64,000 bases of DNA from an uncultured Clostridia bacterium (GCA_947649615.1 CANSSG010000003.1:1-64000), one strand, 5' to 3'. Positions 26,662 to 35,668 are shown, counted from the first letter of the stretch. Numbers and translations are program-made. Notes: generated by a model not told the origin, from the letters alone.

Positions 26662-27699
26662 ATGGTATACGAATACGCAAGGACCGACATGCCCATCAGT
26701 TTCCCCGGCCTGTTCGGGGACTGGTCCATCAACCCGGATGTGGTAGCCATCCCTATTGCCAACGGCGTACGCTGGTACGGCATCATCATCTGCGCGGGTT
26801 TGATTTTGGCGGTGCTGTTCTGCTGTCGGCAGGGGAAGAAATACGGCATCACCGAGGACAATATTTACGACATGATGATCTGGCAGATCCCCCTGTGCAT
26901 CATTGGCGCACGGGTGTACTACGTGCTGTTTTACCTGGATTTGTTCCGCCGTGCGGACGGCTCGCTCAACTGGGGGAAGATGATTGCCATTTGGGACGGC
27001 GGCCTGGCCATTTACGGCGCGGTGATTATGGCTTTTATCGTGCTGCAAATCTTCTGCCGCCGGAAAAAGATATCCTTCGGCGCGTTTGCAGACCTGGGTG
27101 TCATGGGCCTGCTGATCGGGCAGTCCGTAGGCCGCTGGGGCAACTTCGTTAACCGCGAGGTATTCGGCGGCGAGACTACGCTGCCCTGGCGCATGCGGGT
27201 GTGGGTGTCCACCACGGAATATATCGAGGTCCATCCCACCTTCCTATACGAAAGCCTGTGGAATCTGGCCGGCCTGCTGCTGATTGTATTTGTGATATCC
27301 AAGGCCCGGACCTTTGACGGAGAGAATGCCTGCTTTTACTTCATTTGGTACGGATTAGGCCGCGCCTGGATTGAGGGCGTACGCACCGACACGCTGAAGC
27401 TGTTCGACTGGGAGCTGTTTGGCCAGCCCATCCTGGTCAGCCAGCTATTAAGCATTGTGTTTGTTGTTGCCGCCGGGGCCGTCCTATTCATGGGCAAAAA
27501 ACGCCATCCCCATGGCCAAGAGGATTTGTTTGTGAACAAGCAGGCCCTAAAAAAATCCTTGGAAGCCCAGTTGGCGGCGGCAGAAGGCCCTCTCGCAGGC
27601 GATGCCGCCATGGAGGCTTCCGTCAGCACGGAATTGGAACCCGCAGGGGAGGGCGGCACAGATGAAGCCGGGACGCCCCAAAAAGAGGAGGAGGTCTGA
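26662..27699 (+). CDS. lgt: Prolipoprotein diacylglyceryl transferase
   Basis: 345-aa integral membrane enzyme that transfers diacylglycerol to the lipobox cysteine of prolipoproteins. The Lgt signature is GRWGNFVNRE (~158-167), with the conserved GGLAIYGAV segment and seven hydrophobic segments. The ~55-residue C-terminal tail after the last helix is Glu/Ala-rich and longer than usual. It would process the window's own lipoproteins at 55-59 kb. GGAGG precedes the ATG. Confidence 0.95.
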   Translation: MVYEYARTDMPISFPGLFGDWSINPDVVAIPIANGVRWYGIIICAGLILAVLFCCRQGKKYGITEDNIYDMMIWQIPLCIIGARVYYVLFYLDLFRRADGSLNWGKMIAIWDGGLAIYGAVIMAFIVLQIFCRRKKISFGAFADLGVMGLLIGQSVGRWGNFVNREVFGGETTLPWRMRVWVSTTEYIEVHPTFLYESLWNLAGLLLIVFVISKARTFDGENACFYFIWYGLGRAWIEGVRTDTLKLFDWELFGQPILVSQLLSIVFVVAAGAVLFMGKKRHPHGQEDLFVNKQALKKSLEAQLAAAEGPLAGDAAMEASVSTELEPAGEGGTDEAGTPQKEEEV

Positions 27700-27700
27700 T

Positions 27701-28390
27701 ATGGCCCGAGGTGTGCTATACGGCGTAGGCGTAGGTCCCGGCGACCCGGAACTTCTGACGCTGAAAGCCCAGCGAATCATTACGGAAGCGGATGTGATTG
27801 CCGTCCCTGACAAAGGCTCCGGCGAGCGTACAGCGCTAAAAATCGCATCCGCCCTGACAGAGGGGAAGCCCCTGCTGTTATGCGACGCGCCCATGGTCCG
27901 GGACAAGGCGCAGTTGGAGGCGGCTTACCGGCGCAACGCGGAGCGGATCATTGTGCGCCTGGACCAAGGGGAGACGGTAGCCTTTTTGACCCTGGGGGAC
28001 CCCTCCATATATTCCACTTACTTATATACCCACCAGCGCGTCCTGGCCGCCGGATATGAAGCGAAGATGGTTCCCGGCGTCCCATCCTTCTGCGCGGTAG
28101 CGGCGGAACTTAACATGGGGCTGTGTGAAGGCAGCGGGCGCCTTCTGATTGTTCCGGCATCCCACCGGGACATGTCCGACTGCCTGTCGGTGGACGCCAA
28201 TCTGGTGTTCATGAAGGCTGGCCGCGAGCTGCCCGCCCTGCGCGGGACCTTGGCGGAACATGGACTTTTAGACCGCGCGTCCATGGTGGAAAACTGCGGC
28301 ATGGAGGGCCAGCGCGTCTATCCCCGCTTTGCGGATGCGGCGGACGGCGGCTATTTCTCCGTGGTAGTGGTAAAGCGGGATGAAGCATAA
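27701..28390 (+). CDS. cobI: Precorrin-2 C20-methyltransferase
   Basis: 229-aa SAM-dependent methyltransferase of the tetrapyrrole methylase family, expected to convert (cobalt-)precorrin-2 to (cobalt-)precorrin-3 in corrin synthesis. Visible motifs: the N-terminal GVGVGPGDPELLTLKA loop, TLGDPSIYSTY and VPGVPSFCAVAA, all diagnostic of CobI/CbiL. The start at 27701 follows GAGGAGGT by 5 nt and lies 1 nt after the lgt stop. Anaerobic (CbiL) versus aerobic (CobI) type cannot be told from sequence, though an anaerobe is expected. No cobalamin riboswitch was seen upstream. Confidence 0.9.
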   Translation: MARGVLYGVGVGPGDPELLTLKAQRIITEADVIAVPDKGSGERTALKIASALTEGKPLLLCDAPMVRDKAQLEAAYRRNAERIIVRLDQGETVAFLTLGDPSIYSTYLYTHQRVLAAGYEAKMVPGVPSFCAVAAELNMGLCEGSGRLLIVPASHRDMSDCLSVDANLVFMKAGRELPALRGTLAEHGLLDRASMVENCGMEGQRVYPRFADAADGGYFSVVVVKRDEA

Positions 28391-28820
28391 GCGGTTCCCG
28401 CTGTTCATCGACCTGACGGGCCGCAGGGCGGTGGTCGTAGGCGGAGGGACCATAGGCCTGCGGCGGGCCGGTGTCCTGCACCGTTTCGGTGCGGAAGTCG
28501 AGGTCGTTTCCCCGGCCCTCTCTGGTCCCGCCGGGGGCCTGCATTGGCATCCCCGCGCTTACGCCGCCGGCGATTTGGTAGGCGCTTACCTGGCAGTCGC
28601 CGCCACGGACGACCCATCGGTAAACGCCGCCGTGCAGCAGGAAGCCAAGGCCCGCGGCATTCTATTCAACCGGGCGGACAGCCCTTCGGAGTGCGATTTT
28701 TTCTTCCCCGCCATCTGCGAAGGGGAGGATCTGCTCGCAGGGCTGACCGGCAGCGGCGGCAATCACGGCAAGGTTGCCGAAATGGCCAAAAAAATCAGAC
28801 AGCTTCTCACTGAAGCATAG
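28380..28820 (+). CDS. Precorrin-2 dehydrogenase (SirC/Met8 N-domain type)
   Basis: 146-aa NAD-dependent oxidoreductase that should oxidise precorrin-2 to sirohydrochlorin. The Rossmann GGGTIGLRRA motif is at ~21-30, with a conserved AATDDPSVN segment and the FFFPAICEGEDLLAG stretch. It is shorter than Met8 or the CysG N-terminal region (about 200 aa), stopping soon after the NAD domain, so the ferrochelatase/dimerisation part is reduced. It overlaps cobI by 11 nt. Confidence 0.85.
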   Translation: MKHKRFPLFIDLTGRRAVVVGGGTIGLRRAGVLHRFGAEVEVVSPALSGPAGGLHWHPRAYAAGDLVGAYLAVAATDDPSVNAAVQQEAKARGILFNRADSPSECDFFFPAICEGEDLLAGLTGSGGNHGKVAEMAKKIRQLLTEA

Positions 28821-28833
28821 GTGGAGGGAATAT

Positions 28834-29721
28834 ATGAAGCTCCGCATAGGGAGCCGCGACAGCCGCCTGGCGGTTATACAAGCCGAAACCGTCATGACGG
28901 CTCTGCGAACGGCCCATCCGGAAATTGAATTAGAACTGGTGACCATGAAAACCACCGGCGACAAAATACTGGACCGAACCCTGGACCAAATCGGCGGCAA
29001 GGGCCTGTTCGTGAAGGAACTGGACGCCGCCCTGCGGGCGGGCCGGGTAGACCTGACGGTTCACAGCTGCAAAGACCTGCCCGCCGAATTGCCGCCGGAT
29101 CTGCCCATTGCCGCTTTCACCGGCAGGGAGGACCCACGGGACGTTCTCGTACTGCCCCTGGGCGCGGCAGCCCCGGACCCGGCCCTGCCCATCGGCAGTT
29201 CCAGCCCCCGCCGCCGCCTACAGATCCAGCAGCTCTATCCCCATATCAGGGTAGAACCTATCCGTGGAAACATCCAGACCCGCCTGCGGAAGCTGGACGA
29301 GGGCGCCTGCGGCGCACTGGTCTTAGCGGCGGCAGGCCTGAAGCGCCTGGGCCTGGAAGGCCGGATCAGCCGCTATTTTTCCCCCGCAGAACTTCTCCCC
29401 GCCGCAGGGCAGGGCATCCTGGCAATCCAGTGCCGCGCGGACATGGACGCCGGATTTTTAGACTGCGTCCGCGATGTGGAAGGAACCGCCTGCGCCCTGG
29501 CCGAACGGGCCTTTACTACCGCCTTAGGCGGCGGCTGCACCTCTCCGGCGGCGGCCTACGCCGTCATTCACGGCGGAGAAATCACCATCACCGGCCTGTA
29601 TGCCGGCAGCCATGAGCGAGTGTACCGGTCTGCCGTCTCTGGACCCGTCCAGGAAGGGGAAGCCTTGGCTGCCGCCCTGGCAAAACGCTTAAAGGAGGAT
29701 GCGGAATGCCTGGAAAAGTAA
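28834..29721 (+). CDS. hemC: Hydroxymethylbilane synthase (porphobilinogen deaminase)
   Basis: 295-aa enzyme polymerising four porphobilinogens into hydroxymethylbilane. The cofactor-attachment Cys is in GGGCTSPAAAYA and the substrate region includes RIGSRDSRLAVIQA, HSCKDLP and GSSSPRRRLQIQ. The ATG at 28834 is preceded by GGTGGAGGG; an earlier in-frame ATG lies in the upstream gene. It overlaps the next gene by 16 nt, indicating one operon. Confidence 0.96.
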   Translation: MKLRIGSRDSRLAVIQAETVMTALRTAHPEIELELVTMKTTGDKILDRTLDQIGGKGLFVKELDAALRAGRVDLTVHSCKDLPAELPPDLPIAAFTGREDPRDVLVLPLGAAAPDPALPIGSSSPRRRLQIQQLYPHIRVEPIRGNIQTRLRKLDEGACGALVLAAAGLKRLGLEGRISRYFSPAELLPAAGQGILAIQCRADMDAGFLDCVRDVEGTACALAERAFTTALGGGCTSPAAAYAVIHGGEITITGLYAGSHERVYRSAVSGPVQEGEALAAALAKRLKEDAECLEK

Positions 29722-31205
29722 CCCTGGTAGGCGCAGGACCCGGCGACCCAGGGCTGTTGACCCTGCGCGGCCTGGAAGTCCTATCCCAAGCGGAAGTAGT
29801 CGTCTACGACCGCCTGGTCAGTCCTGCCGTCCTGGCACTGATTCCCCCAACCGCCCGGCGCATTGATGTAGGCAAAAATGCCGGACGCCACCCGGTCCCC
29901 CAGCATGAGATCAACAAAATCCTCCTGCAAGAAGCCCAGGCGGGCCGAAATGTCGTGCGGCTGAAGGGGGGCGACCCCTTCGTATTTGGCCGGGGCGGCG
30001 AGGAACTAGAGGAGCTTGCGGCAGGAGACGTAGCCTTCTCAGAGGTTCCCGGCGTGACCTCCGCCATAGCGGCGGCGGCATACGGCGGCATTCCGGCGAC
30101 CCACCGGGACTACGCATCCTCTCTCCACATTATCACCGGCCACGCCCGGGAGGGCGCGCTGCTGGAAATTGATTTCGAAGCCCTGGTCCGAGCGAAAGGC
30201 ACCTTGATTTTCCTCATGGGCGTCACGGCCCTGCCGCAAATCACGGCGGGCCTGCTTGCGGCAGGCATGAACCCCGCCACTCCTGCCGCCATGGTAGAAA
30301 ACGGCACCCTGCCCACCCAGCGCCGCTGCGTCGCGACGTTAGGGACGCTGGCGGAACGTGCGGCAGAAATGAAAATAGGAAGCCCATCCATCATCATTGT
30401 AGGCGGCGTATGTGCGCTTGGGTCCAGGCTTTGCTGGTTTGAGGCGCAGCCCCTCCACGGCAGGCGGGTTCTGGTGACCCGCCCCAAGGACAGGGCGGGG
30501 ACGCTATTGTCCAAGTTCCGCGCCATGGGCGCCGAAGCGGTGGAATTTCCCTGCATCGAGACCCAACCCATCCACCCCTGTCCTGCCATGGAGCAAGCGC
30601 TGGGGAGGATTTCCCACTGCGAATGGCTTGTCTTCACCAGCGGAGCGGGGGTAGAAGCCTTCTGGACCTGCTTGCGGGCCATGGGGCAGGATGCCCGGGC
30701 CTTAAGCGGCATAAAACTGGCCGCCATTGGCCCCGCCACAGCAAAGTCATTGGAAGCCCACGGTCTGACTGCTGATTTAGTCCCCGAAACCTATGACGCG
30801 GCCCATTTAGGCGAAGCCTTAGCTGCAACGGCATCCGGCAAAATCCTGCTTTTGCGGGCGGAGGACGCTTCCCAGGCCCTTCCAGCCGCCCTGGAAAAGG
30901 CGGGGATATTATACGAAGACATCCCAGTCTACCGCACGGTTTACCACCACCCCGACAGCCCATCCATCCGAGAGAAGCTGGAAGCAGGTTATTTTGATTA
31001 TGTGACCTTCACCTCGGCATCCACCGTAAAAGGTCTGCTGTCCGCCATAGGACCCGGGCCGGATTTGACGCATTTTACGGGTTTGTGCATCGGACCCCAG
31101 ACTGCGGCGGAAGCGGAAAAACATGGGATCACTGTCAAGACCGCCCCTCAAGCCACCATAGACGCGCTGGTCAATCTGGCGGTAAAAATGGATGAAAAGG
31201 TATAG
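29706..31205 (+). CDS. cobA-hemD: Uroporphyrinogen-III methyltransferase/synthase fusion
   Basis: 499-aa bifunctional protein. The N-terminal half (~1-245) is a CobA/SUMT methylase: VGAGPGDPGLLTLRG, RLKGGDPFVFGRG, VPGVTSAIAAAAYGG. The C-terminal half (~250-499) is HemD (uroporphyrinogen-III synthase) with VLVTRPKDRAG, LVFTSGAGVEAF and FTSASTVKGL. Together they turn hydroxymethylbilane into precorrin-2. Such fusions are common in Clostridia. It overlaps both its neighbours. Confidence 0.95.
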   Translation: MPGKVTLVGAGPGDPGLLTLRGLEVLSQAEVVVYDRLVSPAVLALIPPTARRIDVGKNAGRHPVPQHEINKILLQEAQAGRNVVRLKGGDPFVFGRGGEELEELAAGDVAFSEVPGVTSAIAAAAYGGIPATHRDYASSLHIITGHAREGALLEIDFEALVRAKGTLIFLMGVTALPQITAGLLAAGMNPATPAAMVENGTLPTQRRCVATLGTLAERAAEMKIGSPSIIIVGGVCALGSRLCWFEAQPLHGRRVLVTRPKDRAGTLLSKFRAMGAEAVEFPCIETQPIHPCPAMEQALGRISHCEWLVFTSGAGVEAFWTCLRAMGQDARALSGIKLAAIGPATAKSLEAHGLTADLVPETYDAAHLGEALAATASGKILLLRAEDASQALPAALEKAGILYEDIPVYRTVYHHPDSPSIREKLEAGYFDYVTFTSASTVKGLLSAIGPGPDLTHFTGLCIGPQTAAEAEKHGITVKTAPQATIDALVNLAVKMDEKV

Positions 31206-31638
31206 GATTGGCTTTGATTTTGGCGGCTTACTGCTGTTTTTTGCCATCATGCTGCCTAATTTTATCTGGTTTGCCATTCCGGCCCCCAACGATGTCCTGC
31301 GGCGGGAATCGGTAACAACCCCACTGGACGCAGTTGCGTCAGTTTGCCAGATGTTAATGGCCGCAGCCTTGATCGCAGTGGTCAACCCGTCGGGAAAGCG
31401 GCTGCGCCTGACGGCGCTGGCAGGAGGCGCAGCCGTCTGCGGGGCGCTCTATTACTGCGGCTGGATTTTGTACTACCTGGGCAAGACCGCCCCGCCGGTC
31501 ATACTGCTGCTGACGGTTCCGCCCTGTCTGGCGTTTTTGCTTTACGCGGCGGACCGGCGGAATCTTCCCGCAATAATTCCCGGCGCGGTGTTTACCTGTT
31601 GCCATCTGGCTTACGCCGCCATCAATTTTCTAAGATAG
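31192..31638 (+). CDS. Four-span membrane protein of unknown function
   Basis: 148-aa protein with four hydrophobic segments separated by short polar loops (FDFGGLLLFFAIMLPNF; MLMAAALIAVV; GALYYCGWILYYLG; ILLLTVPPCLAFLLY). I do not recognise a family. It starts inside the 3' end of cobA-hemD (14-nt overlap) without a clear ribosome site, so translation is probably coupled. Its place inside a tetrapyrrole operon may be incidental. Confidence 0.65.
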   Translation: MKRYRIGFDFGGLLLFFAIMLPNFIWFAIPAPNDVLRRESVTTPLDAVASVCQMLMAAALIAVVNPSGKRLRLTALAGGAAVCGALYYCGWILYYLGKTAPPVILLLTVPPCLAFLLYAADRRNLPAIIPGAVFTCCHLAYAAINFLR

Positions 31639-31654
31639 GGAAGTGGAGGGCATC

Positions 31655-32167
31655 ATGCAAATAGGAACACCCCGCATGCACATCCGCGCCTTCACCCCGG
31701 AGGACGCATCCAGCCTGCAAGAAATTTTTGGCGACGCGGAGACCATGAAAAACTGCGAACCGCCATATGACTTAGCAAAAACAGAAGCCTTTCTCCGGGA
31801 TTTCTGCATTGGCAGGCAAGGGGCGCTTGCCGCCGTGCTGCGGGAGAGCGGGAAAGTCATCGGCTATATTTTGTTCAATCAGCTGGAGGCTGGCGTATAT
31901 GAAATCGGTTGGATATTCAACCGCCGCTATTGGCGGCAGGGTTATGCTTACGAATCCTGCCGCGCGGTCATCGCCCACGCCTTTTCCCAAGGAGACGCTC
32001 ATAAAATCTTTGCAGAAGCCATTGACGGCGTCAAATCCGTAGGCCTGATGAAGAAGCTGGGCATGCGCCTGGAAGGCATACAGCGTGAGCAGACGCTTGA
32101 CCTCTCCGGCCATCCTGTAGATTTATATTTGTATGGCATACTGCGCAGGGAGTGGCAGATATTCTAA
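31655..32167 (+). CDS. GNAT-family N-acetyltransferase
   Basis: 170-aa acetyltransferase of the RimJ/RimL-like GNAT type: MHIRAFTPEDASSLQEIF at the start, EIGWIFNRRYWRQGYAYE around the acetyl-CoA pyrophosphate loop (RxxGxA), and SVGLMKKLGMRLEG at the end. The substrate is unknown. The ATG at 31655 follows GGAGG; a GTG at 31643 is an alternative. It lies between cobA-hemD and hemB. Confidence 0.85.
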   Translation: MQIGTPRMHIRAFTPEDASSLQEIFGDAETMKNCEPPYDLAKTEAFLRDFCIGRQGALAAVLRESGKVIGYILFNQLEAGVYEIGWIFNRRYWRQGYAYESCRAVIAHAFSQGDAHKIFAEAIDGVKSVGLMKKLGMRLEGIQREQTLDLSGHPVDLYLYGILRREWQIF

Positions 32168-32184
32168 TTCAGGAGGAACCACAG

Positions 32185-33168
32185 ATGGATTTAACAAACC
32201 GTCCCCGCCGCCTGCGGCGGACCGACGCCATCCGGCGGCTGAACCGGGAGACCCGGCTGAGCGCGGAGGCATTGATTTACCCGGTCTTTGTAGACGAAAC
32301 CCTATCCGGCGTCCGTCCGATTGACAGCCTGCCGGGACAGAACCACTACGGTCTGGACAGCGTATGCCAAGCGATAGAGGGGTGTATATCCCACGGCGTA
32401 AAGCACTGCATCCTTTTCGGCCTGCCCGCCCATAAGGACGAGTGCGGCGTCTCCGCCTGGGCGGAGGACGGCGTCATCCAGCAGGCCGTCCGGGCCATTA
32501 AGTCCCAGTATCCGGACTTCACCGTCATCACCGACGTGTGCATGTGCGAGTATACCAGCCACGGGCATTGCGGCATTCTCCACGGGAGCGAGGTAGACAA
32601 CGACGAGACGCTGGCGTACCTGGCAAAGATTGCAGTAAGCCACGCTGCCGCCGGCGCGGACATGGTCGCGCCCTCAGACATGATGGACGGCCATGTCGCG
32701 GTCCTGCGGGAAGCCTTAGACCACCATGGTTTCCAGCAAACGGCCATTATGGCCTATTCCGCCAAATACGCCTCCGCGTTTTACGGGCCATTTCGGTCAG
32801 CGGCAGGCTCCGCGCCGTCTTTCGGAGACCGAAAGGGCTACCAGATGGACCCCCACAACCGGAAGGAAGCTATCCGCGAGTGCGCTCTGGACGCGCAAGA
32901 GGGCGCGGACATCTTAATGGTAAAACCCGCCCTAAGCTACCTGGACGTGATCCGAGAGTGCGCTGATACCTTCGCCCAACCCCTGTGCGCCTACTCGGTA
33001 TCCGGCGAATACGCGATGATCAAATCCGCCGCTGCCGCAGGCCTGGTAGACGAAGAGCGGATTATGTGCGAGACGGCGGTCTCCATATTCCGCGCTGGCG
33101 CGAACATGCTGATAACCTATTATGCCAAGGAACTGGCGGACGCCATCCATCGCGGGGACATCGGGTAA
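32185..33168 (+). CDS. hemB: Porphobilinogen synthase (ALA dehydratase)
   Basis: 327-aa enzyme joining two 5-aminolevulinates into porphobilinogen. Both active-site lysines are visible, in AYSAKYASAFYGPFR and ILMVKPALSYLD, and the zinc-type cysteine cluster in DVCMCEYTSHGHCG. AGGAGG lies 8 nt before the ATG. It is the last gene of the tetrapyrrole cluster and ends at a convergent terminator. Confidence 0.96.
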   Translation: MDLTNRPRRLRRTDAIRRLNRETRLSAEALIYPVFVDETLSGVRPIDSLPGQNHYGLDSVCQAIEGCISHGVKHCILFGLPAHKDECGVSAWAEDGVIQQAVRAIKSQYPDFTVITDVCMCEYTSHGHCGILHGSEVDNDETLAYLAKIAVSHAAAGADMVAPSDMMDGHVAVLREALDHHGFQQTAIMAYSAKYASAFYGPFRSAAGSAPSFGDRKGYQMDPHNRKEAIRECALDAQEGADILMVKPALSYLDVIRECADTFAQPLCAYSVSGEYAMIKSAAAAGLVDEERIMCETAVSIFRAGANMLITYYAKELADAIHRGDIG

Positions 33169-33187
33169 TCGCCCCATACCGATTTCT

Positions 33188-33215
33188 CCAAAAAAGATGC
33201 GGCGCATCCTTTTGG
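33188..33215. repeat. Hairpin after hemB (AAGATGC core)
   Basis: Imperfect stem ccaaaaaagatgc / gcatccttttgg with a 3-nt loop, similar in core to 5841-5869. Confidence 0.45.
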
Positions 33216-33223
33216 TGCGCAGA

Positions 33224-33258
33224 AAAAACCGTCCGCTGACAGCCAGCGGACGGTTTTT
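33224..33258. terminator. Bidirectional terminator hemB / khpA
   Basis: Stem ccgtccgctg / cagcggacgg flanked by A5 on the left and T5 on the right. The last base of the structure is the first base of the khpA stop codon. Confidence 0.85.
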
Positions 33259-33503
33259 CAATCCACAATATCGACGGAAACCTTAAGACCCTTACGCTGG
33301 GCAAAGGAACCGACAAGCTTCCGGATTTCCTTGGCGATACGGCCCTGACGGCCGATCACCTTACCCATATCCTCGGGGGCGACACGAAGCTCCAGCGTCA
33401 ACTCCTGATCGCCCTCCACCTCCGTAACGGACACGGCGTCGGGATTTTCCACCAGGTTTCTAGCGACGTAGAGCAGCAGGTCCTTCATGCTGTGCTCATC
33501 CAT
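33258..33503 (-). CDS. khpA: KH-domain RNA-binding protein KhpA (YlqC)
   Basis: 81-aa single KH-domain protein with the RNA-binding GxxG loop in KVIGRQGRIAKEIR. KhpA pairs with KhpB/EloR to regulate cell elongation and small-RNA-linked processes. Its start overlaps the rpsP stop by one base (TAATG). It is the last gene of the ylxM-ffh-rpsP-khpA cluster; its stop codon touches the terminator. Confidence 0.92.
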   Translation of the reverse strand: MDEHSMKDLLLYVARNLVENPDAVSVTEVEGDQELTLELRVAPEDMGKVIGRQGRIAKEIRKLVGSFAQRKGLKVSVDIVD

Positions 33504-33742
33504 TAGAGCACGTCAACTTTCTTCAACAGGGCGCGGACCGTGTCGGTAGGCTGCGCGCCGGTCTTGATCCACTCCTTCGCGCGGTCGGCGTCGATTTTGA
33601 TTTCAGCAGGGGAGACGCAGGGATTATAGGTGCCGATTTCCTCAATGAAGCGGCCATCGCGGGGATAGCGGCTGTCGGCAACGACGACGCGGTAGAAAGG
33701 CGCTTTCTTTGCGCCCATGCGGCGCAGTCTGATTTTAACCAT
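33503..33742 (-). CDS. rpsP: 30S ribosomal protein S16
   Basis: 79-aa S16 beginning [17 protein letters not shown] with the usual [19 protein letters not shown] signature. The ATG at 33742 follows GGAGGA by 8 nt; an upstream ATG in the same frame is spurious. It lies between ffh and khpA as in many Firmicutes. Confidence 0.96.
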   Translation of the reverse strand: MVKIRLRRMGAKKAPFYRVVVADSRYPRDGRFIEEIGTYNPCVSPAEIKIDADRAKEWIKTGAQPTDTVRALLKKVDVL

Positions 33743-33817
33743 GATGTGTTTCCTCCAATTAATAGTATAATTTGTATGTTTTATAGATAAATGCCGGTGC
33801 ATTTATTAAAAAAGGAA

Positions 33818-35206
33818 CTATTTCAGGCGTTTCTTCCGGCCAAATCCGTGCATTTTGCTGGTTCCGGTAATTTTGCCGATATTTGGCATCTTCCCCAAAC
33901 CCAAGGGCATTTTTCCTTTGGAGAGCTGCTTCGTCAATTGCAGCATCATCTCATACTGCTTCAGCAGCCGGTTGACATCGGCCACCTCCTGCCCGCAGCC
34001 TGCGGCAATCCGGCGTTTCCGGCTGGCGTCCAGCAGGGAAGGGTTGTTGCGTTCTTTGAGGGTCATGGACAAAACGATGGCTTCCTGCCGGGAGAGCATT
34101 TTGTCATCAATTTGCGCCCCAGCCATCTGCTTGCCAAGCTGGCCGGGGAACATAGCCGCCATCTGGCCCAAATCGCCCATTTTACGGAGCTGATTCATCT
34201 GGTCCATATAATCGGCCAAGGTAAAGCGGTTTTTCCGCAGCTTTTCCTCAATTTCGGCGGCTTTTTTCTCATCATAGCTTTGCTCAGCCCTCTCAATAAG
34301 GGAGAGCACATCGCCCATACCAAGGATGCGGGAAGCCATACGGTCGGGGTGGAACAGTTCCAGCATGTCCAGCTTTTCGCCAGTGCCGATGAACTTGATA
34401 GGCTTGCCGGTAGCAGCCCGGATAGAGAGGGCCGCACCGCCCCTGGCGTCGCCGTCCAGCTTCGTGAGCACCACGCCGTCGATCCCCAAGGCTTCATCGA
34501 AGGCAGAAGCGGCGCTAACCGCGTCCTGACCGGTCATAGCGTCCACTACCAGCAGGATTTCGTTCGGGGTGACGGCGGACTTGATATTTTTCAGCTCATT
34601 CATGAGCTGTTCATCGATATGGAGCCGTCCGGCGGTATCCAGCAGTATGGTATCAAAGCCATTCTCCCGCGCATAGCGGATGGCATGCTGTGCGATTTGG
34701 ACAGGGTTGACCTGGCCCAGGGCAAAGACAGGGATGCCAATCTGTTCGCCTACTACCTGTAGCTGCGTGATAGCGGCGGGGCGGTACACATCGCAGGCCA
34801 CCAGCAGGGGCCGCTTGCCCATAGAATTTTTGAGATACCCGGCCAACTTAGCGCCATTGGTCGTTTTACCGGCGCCTTGGAGACCTACCATCATAATGAC
34901 TGTAGGGGGCTTGGACGCCATAGCGATTTTTTCATTACCGCCGCCCATTAATTCCGTCAACTCTTCATTGACGATTTTAATGATCTGCTGGGCGGGGGTC
35001 AAACTCTCCAGCACATCCGCGCCGACAGCCCGTTCGGTGACTTTAGCGACGAAGTCTTTAACGACGCCATAACTGACGTCGGCGTCCAGAAGGGCGAGCC
35101 GGACCTCGCGCATCGCTTCCCGGACATCGGATTCGGTAACGCGTCCCTTGCCCCGCAGGCGCCGGAACGCGGCGTTGAGTTTTTCGGAAAGACCTTCAAA
35201 AGCCAT
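33818..35206 (-). CDS. ffh: Signal recognition particle protein Ffh
   Basis: 462-aa SRP54-type GTPase that targets nascent membrane proteins. N domain, then the G domain with GLQGAGKTTNGAKLA (P-loop), DTAGRLHID and TKLDGDARGGAALS, then the Met-rich M domain that binds SRP RNA and signal sequences. GGAGTGACA precedes the start, 14 nt after ylxM. Confidence 0.97.
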   Translation of the reverse strand: MAFEGLSEKLNAAFRRLRGKGRVTESDVREAMREVRLALLDADVSYGVVKDFVAKVTERAVGADVLESLTPAQQIIKIVNEELTELMGGGNEKIAMASKPPTVIMMVGLQGAGKTTNGAKLAGYLKNSMGKRPLLVACDVYRPAAITQLQVVGEQIGIPVFALGQVNPVQIAQHAIRYARENGFDTILLDTAGRLHIDEQLMNELKNIKSAVTPNEILLVVDAMTGQDAVSAASAFDEALGIDGVVLTKLDGDARGGAALSIRAATGKPIKFIGTGEKLDMLELFHPDRMASRILGMGDVLSLIERAEQSYDEKKAAEIEEKLRKNRFTLADYMDQMNQLRKMGDLGQMAAMFPGQLGKQMAGAQIDDKMLSRQEAIVLSMTLKERNNPSLLDASRKRRIAAGCGQEVADVNRLLKQYEMMLQLTKQLSKGKMPLGLGKMPNIGKITGTSKMHGFGRKKRLK

Positions 35207-35220
35207 AGGGTTGTCACTCC

Positions 35221-35586
35221 TTATTCCTTCAAAGCCTGGGCCGCCCGGGCGACGATATCGGTAAGCCGCTCAATCCGGGGGTCCTCATACTGGCGGTAGT
35301 TCAAGGTTTTAAGCTGTGCGGCGGCATCTTCAATCGCGGCGATATGGTTCTGCATTTGAAGGAAGCGGCGGATAATGCCGGTTTTATCTTCCACACCCTG
35401 CATAGCGGCCTCGGCGCGGACGATAATATCCCGAACGCCCTGGCGGCTGATGCCGTTATTTTCCGCGATTTCGGAGAGACTCAAATCTTCATTATAGTAG
35501 AGGTCGAAGAATTCTTTTTGTCTCTCGGTAAGAAGCTCTCCGTAAAAATCGAACAGCATGGTCATCCGGTAGGTTTGATTTTTCAC
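35221..35586 (-). CDS. ylxM: SRP-associated helix-turn-helix protein YlxM
   Basis: 121-aa YlxM/p13 protein, a sigma-70 region-4-like helix-turn-helix (LSLSEIAENNGISRQGVRD) found next to ffh in Firmicutes and Mollicutes; it can bind SRP RNA in streptococci. AAGGAGG precedes the ATG. First gene of the operon, behind a consensus promoter. Confidence 0.93.
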   Translation of the reverse strand: MKNQTYRMTMLFDFYGELLTERQKEFFDLYYNEDLSLSEIAENNGISRQGVRDIIVRAEAAMQGVEDKTGIIRRFLQMQNHIAAIEDAAAQLKTLNYRQYEDPRIERLTDIVARAAQALKE

Positions 35587-35639
35587 AGCGTGGCCTCCTT
35601 TTTGCCCATGTAAAGGCCGACAGCTTTACAAGCTTATAT

Positions 35640-35668
35640 ATCATAGCCCATTTTTCCCCTGCTGTCAA
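35640..35668 (-). promoter_or_regulatory. Sigma-A promoter of ylxM-ffh operon
   Basis: Minus strand perfect TTGACA (35663-35668), 17-nt spacer, TATGAT (35640-35645). Confidence 0.85.

Noticed and set aside
27560-27700. Cobalamin riboswitch before cobI
   Set aside because: cobI begins 1 nt after lgt, and no B12-box or extended leader is present.
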